From SIG440 sp045646865 (GTDB lineage Bacteria; Bacillota; Clostridia; Monoglobales; Monoglobaceae), in assembly GCA_045646865.1 (NCBI GenBank), contig JAZRLM010000017.1, forward strand, positions 1 through 31,361: DNA of 31,361 bases, written 5' to 3'. Numbering within the stretch: the first letter of the stretch is position 1; each line of letters begins with the position of its first letter. Position numbers and translations under genes: made by a program. Below are positions 7,734 to 15,849 of this stretch, one piece after another. The notes under the pieces are model-generated. The model searched no databases. It was not told where the DNA came from and saw only the letters and a list, made by a program, of their open reading frames with translations.

Positions 7734-7768
7734 ATGTGAATTCCTTCAGAGTTATTAAGTGTTAATAT

Positions 7769-7797
7769 ATTTTACCACAAAAACAAACAGATTTCAA
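7769..7797 (-). promoter_or_regulatory. sigma-A-type promoter of the dus gene
   Basis: On the minus strand TTGAAA (7797-7792), 17 bases, then TAAAAT (7774-7769). It is 36 bases upstream of the start codon. Confidence 0.65.
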
Positions 7798-7814
7798 TAT
7801 TTGTAATTCTTAAC

Positions 7815-7843
7815 TTGACAATATTTGCGTAAATTAGTATACT
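7815..7843 (+). promoter_or_regulatory. sigma-A-type promoter of proB
   Basis: A perfect -35 TTGACA (7815-7820), a 17-base spacer and -10 TATACT (7838-7843). Confidence 0.8.
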
Positions 7844-7848
7844 AATTT
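7831..7848. promoter_or_regulatory. 18-bp perfect palindrome over the proB -10 box
   Basis: The sequence aaattagtatactaattt is a perfect palindrome that contains the whole -10 hexamer. A protein bound here would block RNA polymerase. No regulator is identified. Confidence 0.5.
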
Positions 7849-7907
7849 AAAATGGGGGAGGATATGGAATTCTTCACGAGATAAGAAAGCAGGGAAGGTG
7901 TAATGTT

Positions 7908-8705
7908 ATGGATTACGCAGGATTGACAAAGGTAAAAAGAGTGGTAATCAAGGTGGGAACCTCGTCTTTGACCTATGAAACAGGAAAGCTGAATATAAAA
8001 AAGATAGAAAGCATTGTTCGTGTGGTATCAGACCTCAGGAACAGAGGGGTCGAGGTGGTTCTTGTATCAAGTGGCGCGGTTGGTGCCGGAGTGGGCAAGC
8101 TGAACCTTGCCGAAAAACCGTCCGATACAAGAAAAAAGCAGGCTCTAGCGGCAATCGGTCAGGCAACGCTTGTTTCAATGTACGACCGTTTTTTCTCGGA
8201 GTACGGACACTCTTCTGCACAGGTGCTTCTGACAAAGTTTATTCTTGATGTTAAGGAACGTTATATAAATACAAAAAACACCTTTGAAACTATGTTCGAA
8301 TATGGCGTTATCCCGATTGTTAACGAAAACGACGTAATTTCTACATATGAGCTTGAATTCGGTGATAACGACACTTTGTCGGCACATATTGCAAAACTGG
8401 TTGATGCAGAGCTGTTAATTATTCTTTCGGATATTGACGGACTTTATGACAGCAATCCTCAGACAAACCCCGACGCAAAGCTTATTTCTGTGGTTGAGAA
8501 AGTTGATGATAAAACATATTCAATTGCCGGAGGCGCAGGCAGTAAACGCGGTACGGGCGGAATGGTTACCAAGCTCAAGGCTGCCGAAATTGTAAACCCC
8601 GAGGGAATTGATATGATTATAACCAATGGTGCCCATCCTGAAAGAATTTATGATATTTTTGAAGGAAAACCCACAGGAACATTATTTAAAGGAAGCAAAA
8701 AGTAA
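7908..8705 (+). CDS. proB: glutamate 5-kinase, short form without PUA domain
   Basis: It phosphorylates the gamma-carboxylate of glutamate with ATP, the first step of proline synthesis. The 265-residue protein covers only the amino-acid kinase domain: VIKVGTSSLT near the N-terminus, VLVSSGAVGAG, PIVNENDVIST, FGDNDTLSA, LLILSDIDGLYD and GTGGMVTKLKAA. The C-terminal PUA domain found in many ProB proteins of about 360-370 residues is absent, and the frame ends cleanly. ATG 7908 has GGAAGG about 9 bases upstream. proA is not next to it, which is unusual, as the two often form an operon. A strong promoter with an overlapping palindrome lies upstream. Confidence 0.95.
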   Translation: MDYAGLTKVKRVVIKVGTSSLTYETGKLNIKKIESIVRVVSDLRNRGVEVVLVSSGAVGAGVGKLNLAEKPSDTRKKQALAAIGQATLVSMYDRFFSEYGHSSAQVLLTKFILDVKERYINTKNTFETMFEYGVIPIVNENDVISTYELEFGDNDTLSAHIAKLVDAELLIILSDIDGLYDSNPQTNPDAKLISVVEKVDDKTYSIAGGAGSKRGTGGMVTKLKAAEIVNPEGIDMIITNGAHPERIYDIFEGKPTGTLFKGSKK

Positions 8706-8766
8706 AAATTAACAATGGACGGATTTATCAGATGTTAAAATTCGTTAAATTTTTATCAAAAACGTA

Positions 8767-8795
8767 TTGAAATGTTGCAGGAAATATGATATTAT
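8767..8795 (+). promoter_or_regulatory. promoter of the PEP carboxykinase gene
   Basis: TTGAAA (8767-8772), a 17-base spacer and TATTAT (8790-8795), leaving an untranslated leader of about 85 bases before the start. Confidence 0.6.
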
Positions 8796-8885
8796 GTTAT
8801 ATGTGGAAAGAGTGGAGTAAATCAACTTGGACCTGTTATTATAATGTAAAATTATTAACTTTAATATAAACAGGAGGTAGTAAAA

Positions 8886-10658
8886 ATGACTACAAACAAA
8901 AAAGTACTTACTTGGCTTGAAGAAATGAAGGCTCTTTGCAAGCCCGAAAAGGTTGTATGGATTGACGGCTCAGAAGAACAGCTTGAAGCACTTCGTGCAG
9001 AAGCAGTTGCCAGCGGCGAAATGATTAAGCTTAATCAGGAAAAGCTTCCTGGTTGCTACTATCACAGAACAGCAGAAAACGACGTTGCACGTGTTGAAGA
9101 CAGAACATTCATCTGTACAGAAACAGAAGAAGAGGCTGGTCCCATCAACAACTGGATGGCACCCGCTGAAATGTATGCAAAGCTCAACGCACTTTATGAC
9201 GGCTCAATGGCTGGCAGAACAATGTACGTTATTCCCTATTCAATGGGTCCTGTTGGTTCACCTTTCTCAAAGATTGGTATTGAGCTGACAGACAGCATCT
9301 ACGTTGTTCTCAACATGGATATTATGACCAGAGTCGGCAAGGCTGTAATTGATGCTCTTGGCGAAGATGGTGACTTTGTTAAATGTCTCCACGCAAAGAA
9401 GGATGTAAATCCTGACGAAAGATATATAGTTCATTTCCCACAGGACAACACAATTATGTCAGTAAACTCAGCTTACGGCGGCAACGTTCTTCTCGGTAAG
9501 AAGTGTTTTGCTCTCCGTATCGCATCATATCAGGGCATGAAGGAAGGCTGGATGGCTGAACATATGCTTATCCTTGGTCTTGAGAATCCCAAGGGCGAAG
9601 TTAAGTACATCTGTGCTGCATTCCCCTCAGCTTGCGGTAAGACAAACCTCGCTATGCTTATTCCTCCCAAGTTCCTTCAGGAAAAGGGTTACAAAGTATG
9701 GACAGTTGGTGACGATATCGCTTGGCTCCGTGTTGGCGAAGACGGCAGACTTTATGCAATCAACCCCGAAGCAGGTTTCTTTGGTGTTGCTCCCGGTACA
9801 TCTGAAAAGTCAAACTTCAATGCTCTTGAGGCAACTAAGAAGAATACAATCTTCACAAACGTTGCTATCAACGATGATGATATGACAGTTTGGTGGGAAG
9901 GCCTTGACAAGAATCCTCCCAGCAACGCAACTGAATGGAAGGGCGCTAAGGTTGACGGAAAAGCATATACTGCTGACGGCAACAAGCTTGCACATCCCAA
10001 CTCAAGATTTACAGCTCCTGCAAAGAACTGTCCCTGCATTTCATCTGAGTTTGAAAATCCCCAGGGTGTTCCGATTTCAGCTATCGTATTCGGCGGCCGC
10101 CGTGCAAAGACAGCTCCGCTGGTATACCAGGCTCGTGACTGGGATCACGGTGTATTCGTAGGTGCAACAATGGCATCTGAAACAACTGCAGCAGCTGCTG
10201 GTGCAGTAGGTGTTGTAAGACGTGACCCAATGGCTATGCGTCCATTCGTTGGCTACAACATGGCAGATTACTTCCAGCATTGGTATGATATGGGCAAAAA
10301 GATTGCAAATCCTCCCGCTATCTTCAATGTAAACTGGTTCAGACTGGACAAAGACGGCAACTTTATGTGGCCCGGATTTGGTGATAATATGCGTGTCCTC
10401 AACTGGATTCTTGACCGTTGTGAAGGCAAGGTTGACGCAGTTGAAACAGAAATCGGGTATGTTCCCAACAAGGCAGACCTCCAGCTTGAAGGTCTTGACC
10501 TCAGCGACGAGGTTGTTGATGAGCTCCTTTCAATCGACATCGACGCATGGAAGGAAGATCTTGCAAACCAGAGAGAATTCTTTGCACAGTTTGGCGACAA
10601 GCTCCCCAAGGAAATCAAGGAAAGCATGGATACTCTTGAGGCAAACCTCAACAAATAA
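8886..10658 (+). CDS. pckG: phosphoenolpyruvate carboxykinase (GTP type)
   Basis: It interconverts oxaloacetate and phosphoenolpyruvate with GTP/GDP. In fermenting bacteria it may run towards oxaloacetate. The 590-residue protein is the usual length of the GTP-dependent family, which is unrelated in length and motifs to the ATP type. It carries the GTP-family P-loop FPSACGKTN (246-254) with its reactive cysteine, kinase-2 VGDDIAW (274-280), and FGGRRAKT plus RRDPMAMRPF near the nucleotide site. An ideal AGGAGG site lies 8 bases before ATG 8886. It has its own promoter and terminator, so it is monocistronic. Codon use looks that of a highly expressed gene. Confidence 0.96.
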   Translation: MTTNKKVLTWLEEMKALCKPEKVVWIDGSEEQLEALRAEAVASGEMIKLNQEKLPGCYYHRTAENDVARVEDRTFICTETEEEAGPINNWMAPAEMYAKLNALYDGSMAGRTMYVIPYSMGPVGSPFSKIGIELTDSIYVVLNMDIMTRVGKAVIDALGEDGDFVKCLHAKKDVNPDERYIVHFPQDNTIMSVNSAYGGNVLLGKKCFALRIASYQGMKEGWMAEHMLILGLENPKGEVKYICAAFPSACGKTNLAMLIPPKFLQEKGYKVWTVGDDIAWLRVGEDGRLYAINPEAGFFGVAPGTSEKSNFNALEATKKNTIFTNVAINDDDMTVWWEGLDKNPPSNATEWKGAKVDGKAYTADGNKLAHPNSRFTAPAKNCPCISSEFENPQGVPISAIVFGGRRAKTAPLVYQARDWDHGVFVGATMASETTAAAAGAVGVVRRDPMAMRPFVGYNMADYFQHWYDMGKKIANPPAIFNVNWFRLDKDGNFMWPGFGDNMRVLNWILDRCEGKVDAVETEIGYVPNKADLQLEGLDLSDEVVDELLSIDIDAWKEDLANQREFFAQFGDKLPKEIKESMDTLEANLNK

Positions 10659-10673
10659 CAAGATAAAAGTTTT

Positions 10674-10703
10674 AAAGGGTCGGTCCGAAAGGATTGACCC
10701 TTT
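10674..10703 (+). terminator. terminator of pckG
   Basis: The stem aaagggtcggtcc/ggattgaccctttt is closed by a GAAA tetraloop and includes two G-U pairs. The 3' arm ends in TTTT. The TTGACC in its 3' arm also serves as a -35 box for the next gene. Confidence 0.8.
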
Positions 10704-10722
10704 TACGTTGTTGTGTTAAAAT
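10694..10722 (+). promoter_or_regulatory. promoter nested in the pckG terminator
   Basis: TTGACC (10694-10699) lies inside the terminator's 3' arm. A spacer of exactly 17 bases and TAAAAT (10717-10722) follow, upstream of the creatininase-type remnant. Confidence 0.5.
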
Positions 10723-10758
10723 AAAGTCAGTAAGTTTTGATACGAGGTAAAAATTAAG

Positions 10759-11429
10759 TTGTGGGAAAATTTAAGAGAAGAAGAATTCAAAGATGCAATA
10801 AAGGCATCAGGAGGTCTGTGCATTGTGCCTCTTGGCTGTCTTGAAAAACACGGTCAGCATATGCCGGTGGGGACGGATGTTATCCACATAACCGAAATTG
10901 CAAAAAGGGCGACAGAAAAAGAGGACGTTTGCATCTTTCCTTCAATATATTTTGGTGAAAAAACAGGTGCCGGAGAATTTGCAGGAACTGTAATTTTCAG
11001 TCCTGAGTTGAGATTACAGATTTTAAAGGAAACCTGTAGCGAGATTTACCGCAATGGCTTTGATAAAATTCTGATTTACGACGGCCACGGCGGAAACAGC
11101 AGAATGATTGACTTTTTTATGCGGGGATTACTTTATGAAAAGACCCCTTACTCGGTGTTCAGTTATTTACTCACCGTTTTGATGAATTTACAAAGAGGGG
11201 AATTCGTTCACCATTTACATGGATGGCAAATATTCCAAATTCCTATGAGGGCGATATGCACGACGGTATGAACGAGCGAATTGCCAGGGCAATGGTTTAA
11301 TATTCAACCCAAAGACTTGTTGATGTAATAAAATTTTTAAAGACGGAAAATATCTCGGATGAGTATAAAAAAGAATGGCTTGAAAAACAGAAAAGACATT
11401 TAATTCAGGAAGAAGGAGTGGTAAAATGA
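10759..11429 (+). pseudogene. creatininase-family amidohydrolase, broken by frameshifts
   Basis: The first 140 or so residues are a good creatininase/creatinine-amidohydrolase N-terminus: IVPLGCLEKHGQHMPVGTD supplies the Glu, His and Asp metal ligands, and LIYDGHGGN follows. Start is TTG 10759. After PYSVFSYLL the frame is lost. A middle piece (FTIYMDGKYSKF) reads in a second frame near 11207. The C-terminal piece (YEGDMHDGMNERIARAMV) reads in the third frame from 11244, and has an in-frame TAA at 11298. It ends at 11429, overlapping the start of the next gene. The family's conserved GHAGE-type Glu-ligand region is missing, so there is also a deletion. The enzyme is dead. The next gene keeps an intact ribosome binding site inside its tail. 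Confidence 0.85.
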
Positions 11430-12298
11430 AAGAAGGTTTAAAAGATTTAAAATGGCAGAACTTTATTGCTTTGACTGTTGCAGGAATGATAAATGCATTT
11501 GGTGTGACGGTGTTTCTTGCGCCTGTCAAATTGTATGACAGCGGCATTTCAGGGACTTCAATGCTCATTTCACAGATTACCCCTGAATATATGACTCTTT
11601 CGGTGTTCTTGATATTGCTGAATTTTCCGTTATTCTTTTACGGGTTAAAAAAGCAGGGCTTGTGTTTTACTATATATTCGTTGTATACGATAGTTGTATA
11701 CTCGTTTGGTGCATGGTTGATTACTGATGTTCTCCCTGTTGATGTAAGTATGGCATCGCCATTGGCAGGGAATGACTTGTTGCTTTGTGCAATTTTCGGT
11801 GGATTGATTTCGGGGGTTGGTAGCGGCATTACAATCCGCTATGGTGGTGCCATAGATGGAATAGAGGTTATGGCGGTTGTTTTTTCTAAACGGCTTAATG
11901 TAACAGTTGGAACCTTTGTAATGGTTTATAATGTAATTTTATATGTGATATCAGGATTTGTTACAGATAGCTGGATTTTGCCGTTATATTCAATTGTGAC
12001 GTATGCCGCAGGACTTAAGACCATTGACTTTATTGTAGAGGGTTTTGACCGCTCAAAAGAGGTTATGATTGTCACCGAAAAACCTCGTGAAATTTGTTCG
12101 GCACTGAGTGAAGCATTTGAGAGCGGCACTACATATATTAATGCACGAGGCGGATATTCAGATACGGATAAAGCGATTATATATTTTGTTGTAAATCGTT
12201 TTCAAATTGCCAGAATGCGTGAAATAGTACACAGGCTTGACCCAAAGGCTTTTATGACAATCAGTGAAGTTGCCGATGTATTCAAAAGTATGCATTGA
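11426..12298 (+). CDS. YitT family membrane protein (DUF161/DUF2179)
   Basis: A 290-residue integral membrane protein with about five hydrophobic segments in the first 200 residues. It has the family pattern GVTVFLAPVKLYDSGISGTSML near residues 21-42 and the glycine-rich GGLISGVGSGITIRYGGAIDG. A soluble C-terminal DUF2179 domain, about residues 210-285, contains EAFESGTTYINARGGYS and the final DPKAFMTISEVADVFK. The role of YitT proteins is not settled, and transport has been suggested. ATG 11426 has GAAGGAG about 7 bases upstream, lying within the end of the broken creatininase gene, and the two overlap by 4 bases. It was probably once co-transcribed with that gene. Confidence 0.9.
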   Translation: MKEGLKDLKWQNFIALTVAGMINAFGVTVFLAPVKLYDSGISGTSMLISQITPEYMTLSVFLILLNFPLFFYGLKKQGLCFTIYSLYTIVVYSFGAWLITDVLPVDVSMASPLAGNDLLLCAIFGGLISGVGSGITIRYGGAIDGIEVMAVVFSKRLNVTVGTFVMVYNVILYVISGFVTDSWILPLYSIVTYAAGLKTIDFIVEGFDRSKEVMIVTEKPREICSALSEAFESGTTYINARGGYSDTDKAIIYFVVNRFQIARMREIVHRLDPKAFMTISEVADVFKSMH

Positions 12299-12303
12299 TA
12301 TAT

Positions 12304-12318
12304 TTGAACGATGTTCAA
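12304..12318. promoter_or_regulatory. operator-like palindrome upstream of the TetR gene
   Basis: The perfect inverted repeat TTGAAC-GAT-GTTCAA lies just before the -35 box of the regulator gene. It suits autoregulation by the TetR-type product. This is inferred from position. Confidence 0.5.
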
Positions 12319-12325
12319 AAAAGAG

Positions 12326-12354
12326 TTGATTTTTTATCCGCCGTGTGATAAAAT
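12326..12354 (+). promoter_or_regulatory. promoter of the TetR-family regulator gene
   Basis: TTGATT (12326-12331), a 17-base spacer and TAAAAT (12349-12354), 29 bases before the start codon. Confidence 0.65.
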
Positions 12355-12383
12355 AAAGGCAAGTAAATAACGGAGGGATTCGT

Positions 12384-12992
12384 ATGGCAAGAAAGGCGGT
12401 AACAAGCGGAGGCACACGGGATGAAATTCTTAGTGTTGCAAAGCGCTTGTTTTTTGAAAAAGGCTTTGACGGTGTTACTATAAGAACAATCCAACGGGAG
12501 GTAGGCTGTGAGGTAGGTTTGTTTTATTACTACTTTAAGTCAAAAGAGCAGATTTTTGATGTAGTGCTTGCTGAACTTCAGTCGGATTGGGAGAAAAGTT
12601 TTGAGGAAGTTCTCCAAAACGAAAGTGAAGATTCTGTTGCTCAATTGATGACGGTTTTTGAAACAGTTTATGTAATTGCAAAAGAATTTAGAGGCGAAAA
12701 GGCGGAAGAACTCCATTGGTCTGTGCAAGGAGCTATGTATAACAGACTTACTGCTGTACTTGAAGGATATATCGCGTCAATACTTGGTGACTCTAGAACG
12801 GAGACGGGTATTGACAATAAGACTTTGTCTGCAATAATTGCGGGCGGTATGTGTCGCTTTGCGCAAACTGCGTCACAATGGAAATACACCAAAGCTCTTG
12901 AAGGAATACATAATCTGATTGTCGGAATATATGGGGACAGACAGCGAAACAACAGCGGTCGCAGGCAGGATATTTCGGTAGAATTATTGTAA
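12384..12992 (+). CDS. TetR/AcrR family transcriptional regulator
   Basis: This 202-residue protein has a typical N-terminal TetR DNA-binding domain at about residues 11-57: RDEILSVAKRLFFEKGFDGVTIRTIQREVGCEVGLFYYYFKSKEQIF. The rest is a helical ligand-binding and dimerisation region without family-specific marks, so the ligand is unknown. ATG 12384 follows GGAGG by 7 bases. A palindrome and a promoter lie directly upstream, which fits self-repression. It sits between the YitT-type gene and a WYL regulator, both on the same strand. Which genes it controls cannot be told. The YitT gene or the WYL regulator are the nearest candidates. Confidence 0.93.
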   Translation: MARKAVTSGGTRDEILSVAKRLFFEKGFDGVTIRTIQREVGCEVGLFYYYFKSKEQIFDVVLAELQSDWEKSFEEVLQNESEDSVAQLMTVFETVYVIAKEFRGEKAEELHWSVQGAMYNRLTAVLEGYIASILGDSRTETGIDNKTLSAIIAGGMCRFAQTASQWKYTKALEGIHNLIVGIYGDRQRNNSGRRQDISVELL

Positions 12993-13018
12993 CTTCTTAA
13001 CGTACAGGGGTTGATATT

Positions 13019-13996
13019 ATGAAATCTTCAAATCAAAAACTAAAACTTCTTTATTTAATGAAAATTTTATTGGAGCAAACCGACGAGGAGCATCCCCTGT
13101 CTGTTCCGCAGCTTATTGCCGAGCTTAAGAGGTATGATGTATCGGCTGAAAGAAAGAGCATTTATGACGATTTAGAGTGTTTGCGTCTGTTTGGTCTTGA
13201 TATATGCTCTGTAAAGTCCAAAAGCTACGGATACTTTGTGGCAAGCCGTGATTTCGAACTGCCCGAACTGAAATTATTGGTTGACAGTGTTCAGGCATCA
13301 AAGTTTATTACAAAGAAAAAGAGTCTGGAGCTGATTTCAAAAATCGAGGGATTGGCAGGTAAATATTCGGCAACAAAGTTGCGTCGTCAGGTGTATGTAA
13401 CCAATCGTGTCAAGACGGTGAATGAGCAGATTTATTATAATGTTGACAAAATTTACGAGGCAATCTCTGAAAATCGGCAAATTACATTCCGATATTTTGA
13501 GTTGGGTGTTGATAAAAATAAAAGTTATCGCAAGGAAGGCGGCTTGTATATCGAATCACCCCTGGCGCTCAGTTGGGACGACGAAAACTATTATCTGATT
13601 GTATATAAAAAGAAGTACGGAAATTTTACTCACTACCGTGTGGATAAGATGGACAATATCGAACTGTGTGATGAAAAACGGGATTTGCCCGAGCAGGACT
13701 TTGACTTGTCTGAATATACTAAATCGGTATTTTCGATGTTTGGGGGTAAAGCGGTTAATGTTTCGGTTAAATTTGAAAATTCTCTTGCCGGAGTTGTATT
13801 TGACCGGTTTGGCACAGATGTTTCCACAATGAGGGTTGATGAAAACCACTTTGTATGCAATCTTAATGTGGCGGTAAGCCCTGTGTTCCTTGGCTGGCTT
13901 GTGGGTTTTGGAAGTAAAGCGGAAATACTGTCGCCTGATTTTGTTGTGGATGAGATGAAGACACTGTTAGGTCAGGTAACAGACAAATATAAATAA
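13019..13996 (+). CDS. WYL-domain transcriptional regulator
   Basis: This 325-residue protein has an N-terminal winged-helix/DeoR-like HTH (about residues 1-75, LKLLYLMKILLEQTDEEHP ... AERKSIYDDLECLRLFG). A WYL domain follows at about 145-220, in which the name motif is degenerate (PLALSWDDENYYLIVY, with a YRVDKM strand after it). A C-terminal WCX-type region follows. WYL regulators sense ligands, often nucleotides or nucleic acid, and control diverse genes, some of them defence systems. No such system is seen here. The ATG has AGGGG about 8 bases upstream and starts 26 bases after the TetR gene, so the two regulators probably form one unit. Confidence 0.9.
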   Translation: MKSSNQKLKLLYLMKILLEQTDEEHPLSVPQLIAELKRYDVSAERKSIYDDLECLRLFGLDICSVKSKSYGYFVASRDFELPELKLLVDSVQASKFITKKKSLELISKIEGLAGKYSATKLRRQVYVTNRVKTVNEQIYYNVDKIYEAISENRQITFRYFELGVDKNKSYRKEGGLYIESPLALSWDDENYYLIVYKKKYGNFTHYRVDKMDNIELCDEKRDLPEQDFDLSEYTKSVFSMFGGKAVNVSVKFENSLAGVVFDRFGTDVSTMRVDENHFVCNLNVAVSPVFLGWLVGFGSKAEILSPDFVVDEMKTLLGQVTDKYK

Positions 13997-14005
13997 TATT
14001 ATAAA

Positions 14006-14039
14006 AACACCCTTGTAAACCTCGGTTTACAAGGGTGTT
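14006..14039. terminator. bidirectional terminator between the WYL gene and citrate synthase
   Basis: Perfect 15-bp arms aacacccttgtaaac/gtttacaagggtgtt enclose a ctcg loop between two convergent genes. The stem ends three bases before the citrate synthase stop codon. Confidence 0.85.
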
Positions 14040-14042
14040 AAT

Positions 14043-15404
14043 CTATCTTTCGTCGATTTGTGTATACTCTTTTCTCTTTACAATGCTCTTATAAGCCGGA
14101 CGGATAATCTTGCCGCCTGTAAGAACTTCTTCGATACGATGAGCGCACCAGCCAACAATACGAGCCATTGCAAATATTGGGGTGTAAAGCTCTTCGGGAA
14201 TATTAAGCATCTGATAAATGAAACCTGAGTAAAGGTCAACATTAGCTGGCATAGGTGCCGTAATTCCCTTTAAATCGGCAAACACCTGCGGTGCTATACG
14301 TTCCACAGAAGCATAAAGCTCAAATTCTTTTTGTGTATCGTCGCCCAGGTCTTTGGCAAGCTTTTGCGCACACTCTTTAAGTAAAACTGCACGTGGATCA
14401 GAAAGCGTATAGATAGCATGACCGATACCGTATATCAGACCGCTGCCGTCACCTGCTTCCTTGCGTACAATTTTGCAAAGATAATCATAAACCTCGTCAT
14501 CGTTGTCCCAGTTGGCAACATTTTTCTTCATTTCTGCCATTTGTGCAAGGGTTTTCTGGTTAGCACCACCGTGTTTTGGACCCTTTAAAGAACCGATTGC
14601 CGCCGCAACTGCAGAATATGTGTCGGTGTTGCTGGAAGAAAGCACACGAATTGAAAAGGCCGAGTTGTTACCGCCGCCGTGCTCTGCATGGAGCATAAGA
14701 GCAAGGTCAAGAACCTTTGCTTCGGTTTCGGTGTATTTGTGATTGGGTCTTATCATATAAAGGAAGTTTTCAGCAATTGAAAGCCCCGACTTTGGATTGT
14801 GCAGAACCAGGCTCTTGCCGTCATAATAATGACGTTTTGCCGCGTATGCATAAGCAATCAGAGTGGGGAATCTTGCAATAAGCTCAAGACTCTGCCTGAA
14901 AAGCGCCTCTGTGCTGATGTCGTCGGGATTTTCTTCGTCGTAGGAGTATAAAGCAAGAACTGATCTTGCGAGTTTGTTCATAATATTATCGCTGGGTGCC
15001 TTTAAAATCATATCCTCGGCAAAGTTGGGGGGGAGGGTTCTTCTCTGTGCAAGGCTTTCCGAGAAGGTGTCAAGCTCCTCTTTTTTGGGAAGGTATCCGA
15101 AAAGAATAAGGAACATTACTTCTTCATAGCCAAAGCGACCTTCTTTCTGACAATTTTCAACAATGTCCTGAATGGATATACCGCGGTATCTTAAAGTACC
15201 CTCGATTGGCGATTTAACACCTTCGTCAAGGACATAACCGTGTACTTCGCCGATAGCGGTAAGGCCTGCAAGAACACCTGTTCCGTCAGGATTACGCAAT
15301 CCGCGTTTTACGTTAAATTCAGTATAATGGTGACTTGGGATATTGCTGAAACTTTTGTGTTGTTCAAGAATATTCTCTATATATTTATCAAGATCGTTTT
15401 TCAT
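14043..15404 (-). CDS. gltA: citrate synthase
   Basis: It condenses acetyl-CoA with oxaloacetate to citrate. The 453-residue protein shows the three catalytic residues: His in LHAEHGGGNN (about 242), His in YGIGHAIYTLSDPRA (about 329) and Asp in ANVDLYSGFIY (about 390). GPKHGGAN is also present. An N-terminal extension of about 60 residues before the SPIEGTLRYRGI segment is longer than in E. coli-type enzymes but usual in Clostridia. ATG 15404 is preferred, with AAAGG 10 bases upstream. The TTG three codons earlier touches that site. It follows the HIT gene by 47 bases on the same strand with no terminator between, so alaS-HIT-gltA may be one transcript. Confidence 0.95.
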   Translation of the reverse strand: MKNDLDKYIENILEQHKSFSNIPSHHYTEFNVKRGLRNPDGTGVLAGLTAIGEVHGYVLDEGVKSPIEGTLRYRGISIQDIVENCQKEGRFGYEEVMFLILFGYLPKKEELDTFSESLAQRRTLPPNFAEDMILKAPSDNIMNKLARSVLALYSYDEENPDDISTEALFRQSLELIARFPTLIAYAYAAKRHYYDGKSLVLHNPKSGLSIAENFLYMIRPNHKYTETEAKVLDLALMLHAEHGGGNNSAFSIRVLSSSNTDTYSAVAAAIGSLKGPKHGGANQKTLAQMAEMKKNVANWDNDDEVYDYLCKIVRKEAGDGSGLIYGIGHAIYTLSDPRAVLLKECAQKLAKDLGDDTQKEFELYASVERIAPQVFADLKGITAPMPANVDLYSGFIYQMLNIPEELYTPIFAMARIVGWCAHRIEEVLTGGKIIRPAYKSIVKRKEYTQIDER

Positions 15405-15451
15405 AGGTGTCAAACCTTTCTAATGGTAATTCTAAGATTTGCTTGTCAATT

Positions 15452-15796
15452 TTAGCCCGGAGGCCACTGCAGATTTCTGCCTGCAAGAAGGTGGAAGTGT
15501 ATGTGACCAACTGTCTGACCACCGTTTTCACCACAGTTATTGACAATTCGGTATCCCTTTTCGGCAAAGCCAAGCTCTTTTGCAATTTTTGCAGCAGTTT
15601 CAAATACTTTGGCAACAAGGGATGAGTTTTCGGCAGTAATATCATTTGCCGATTTAATATGCTGTTTTGGAATGATGATAATATGCTCAGGTGCCTGGGG
15701 TTCAATATCCCTGAATGCAAGAACACAGGCATCCTCGTAAACCTTGGTTGAAGGAACTGTACCTTCGACTATTTTACAAAAAAGACAATCAGTCAT
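15452..15796 (-). CDS. HIT family nucleotide-binding protein
   Basis: A 114-residue histidine-triad protein of the Hint branch, which hydrolyses nucleoside phosphoramidates and similar AMP conjugates. The triad is at VGHIHFHLLAG (His98, His100, His102). The N-terminal CLFCKIVEGTVPS pair Cys4/Cys7 is the usual zinc site. EHIIIIPKQHI and the C-terminal GRNLQWPPG complete the family pattern. The ATG follows GGAGG by 7 bases. It lies 53 bases after alaS on the same strand. In the cell, Hint proteins can act on aminoacyl-AMP formed by tRNA synthetases, so the neighbourhood with alaS is suggestive but not proof. Confidence 0.95.
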   Translation of the reverse strand: MTDCLFCKIVEGTVPSTKVYEDACVLAFRDIEPQAPEHIIIIPKQHIKSANDITAENSSLVAKVFETAAKIAKELGFAEKGYRIVNNCGENGGQTVGHIHFHLLAGRNLQWPPG

Positions 15797-15849
15797 AATT
15801 TTTCCTCCAGATTTTATATTAGGGGAAGGAATAACCCATACCCTCTTGG

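Noticed and set aside
7871..7891. Six-codon leader peptide (ATG GAA TTC TTC ACG AGA TAA) before proB
   Set aside because: Its ribosome site is only two bases from the ATG, and no attenuator structure follows.
13019..13996. WYL regulator as marker of a defence island
   Set aside because: The neighbours are a TetR regulator, a YitT-type protein and citrate synthase. No nuclease, helicase or toxin gene is present.
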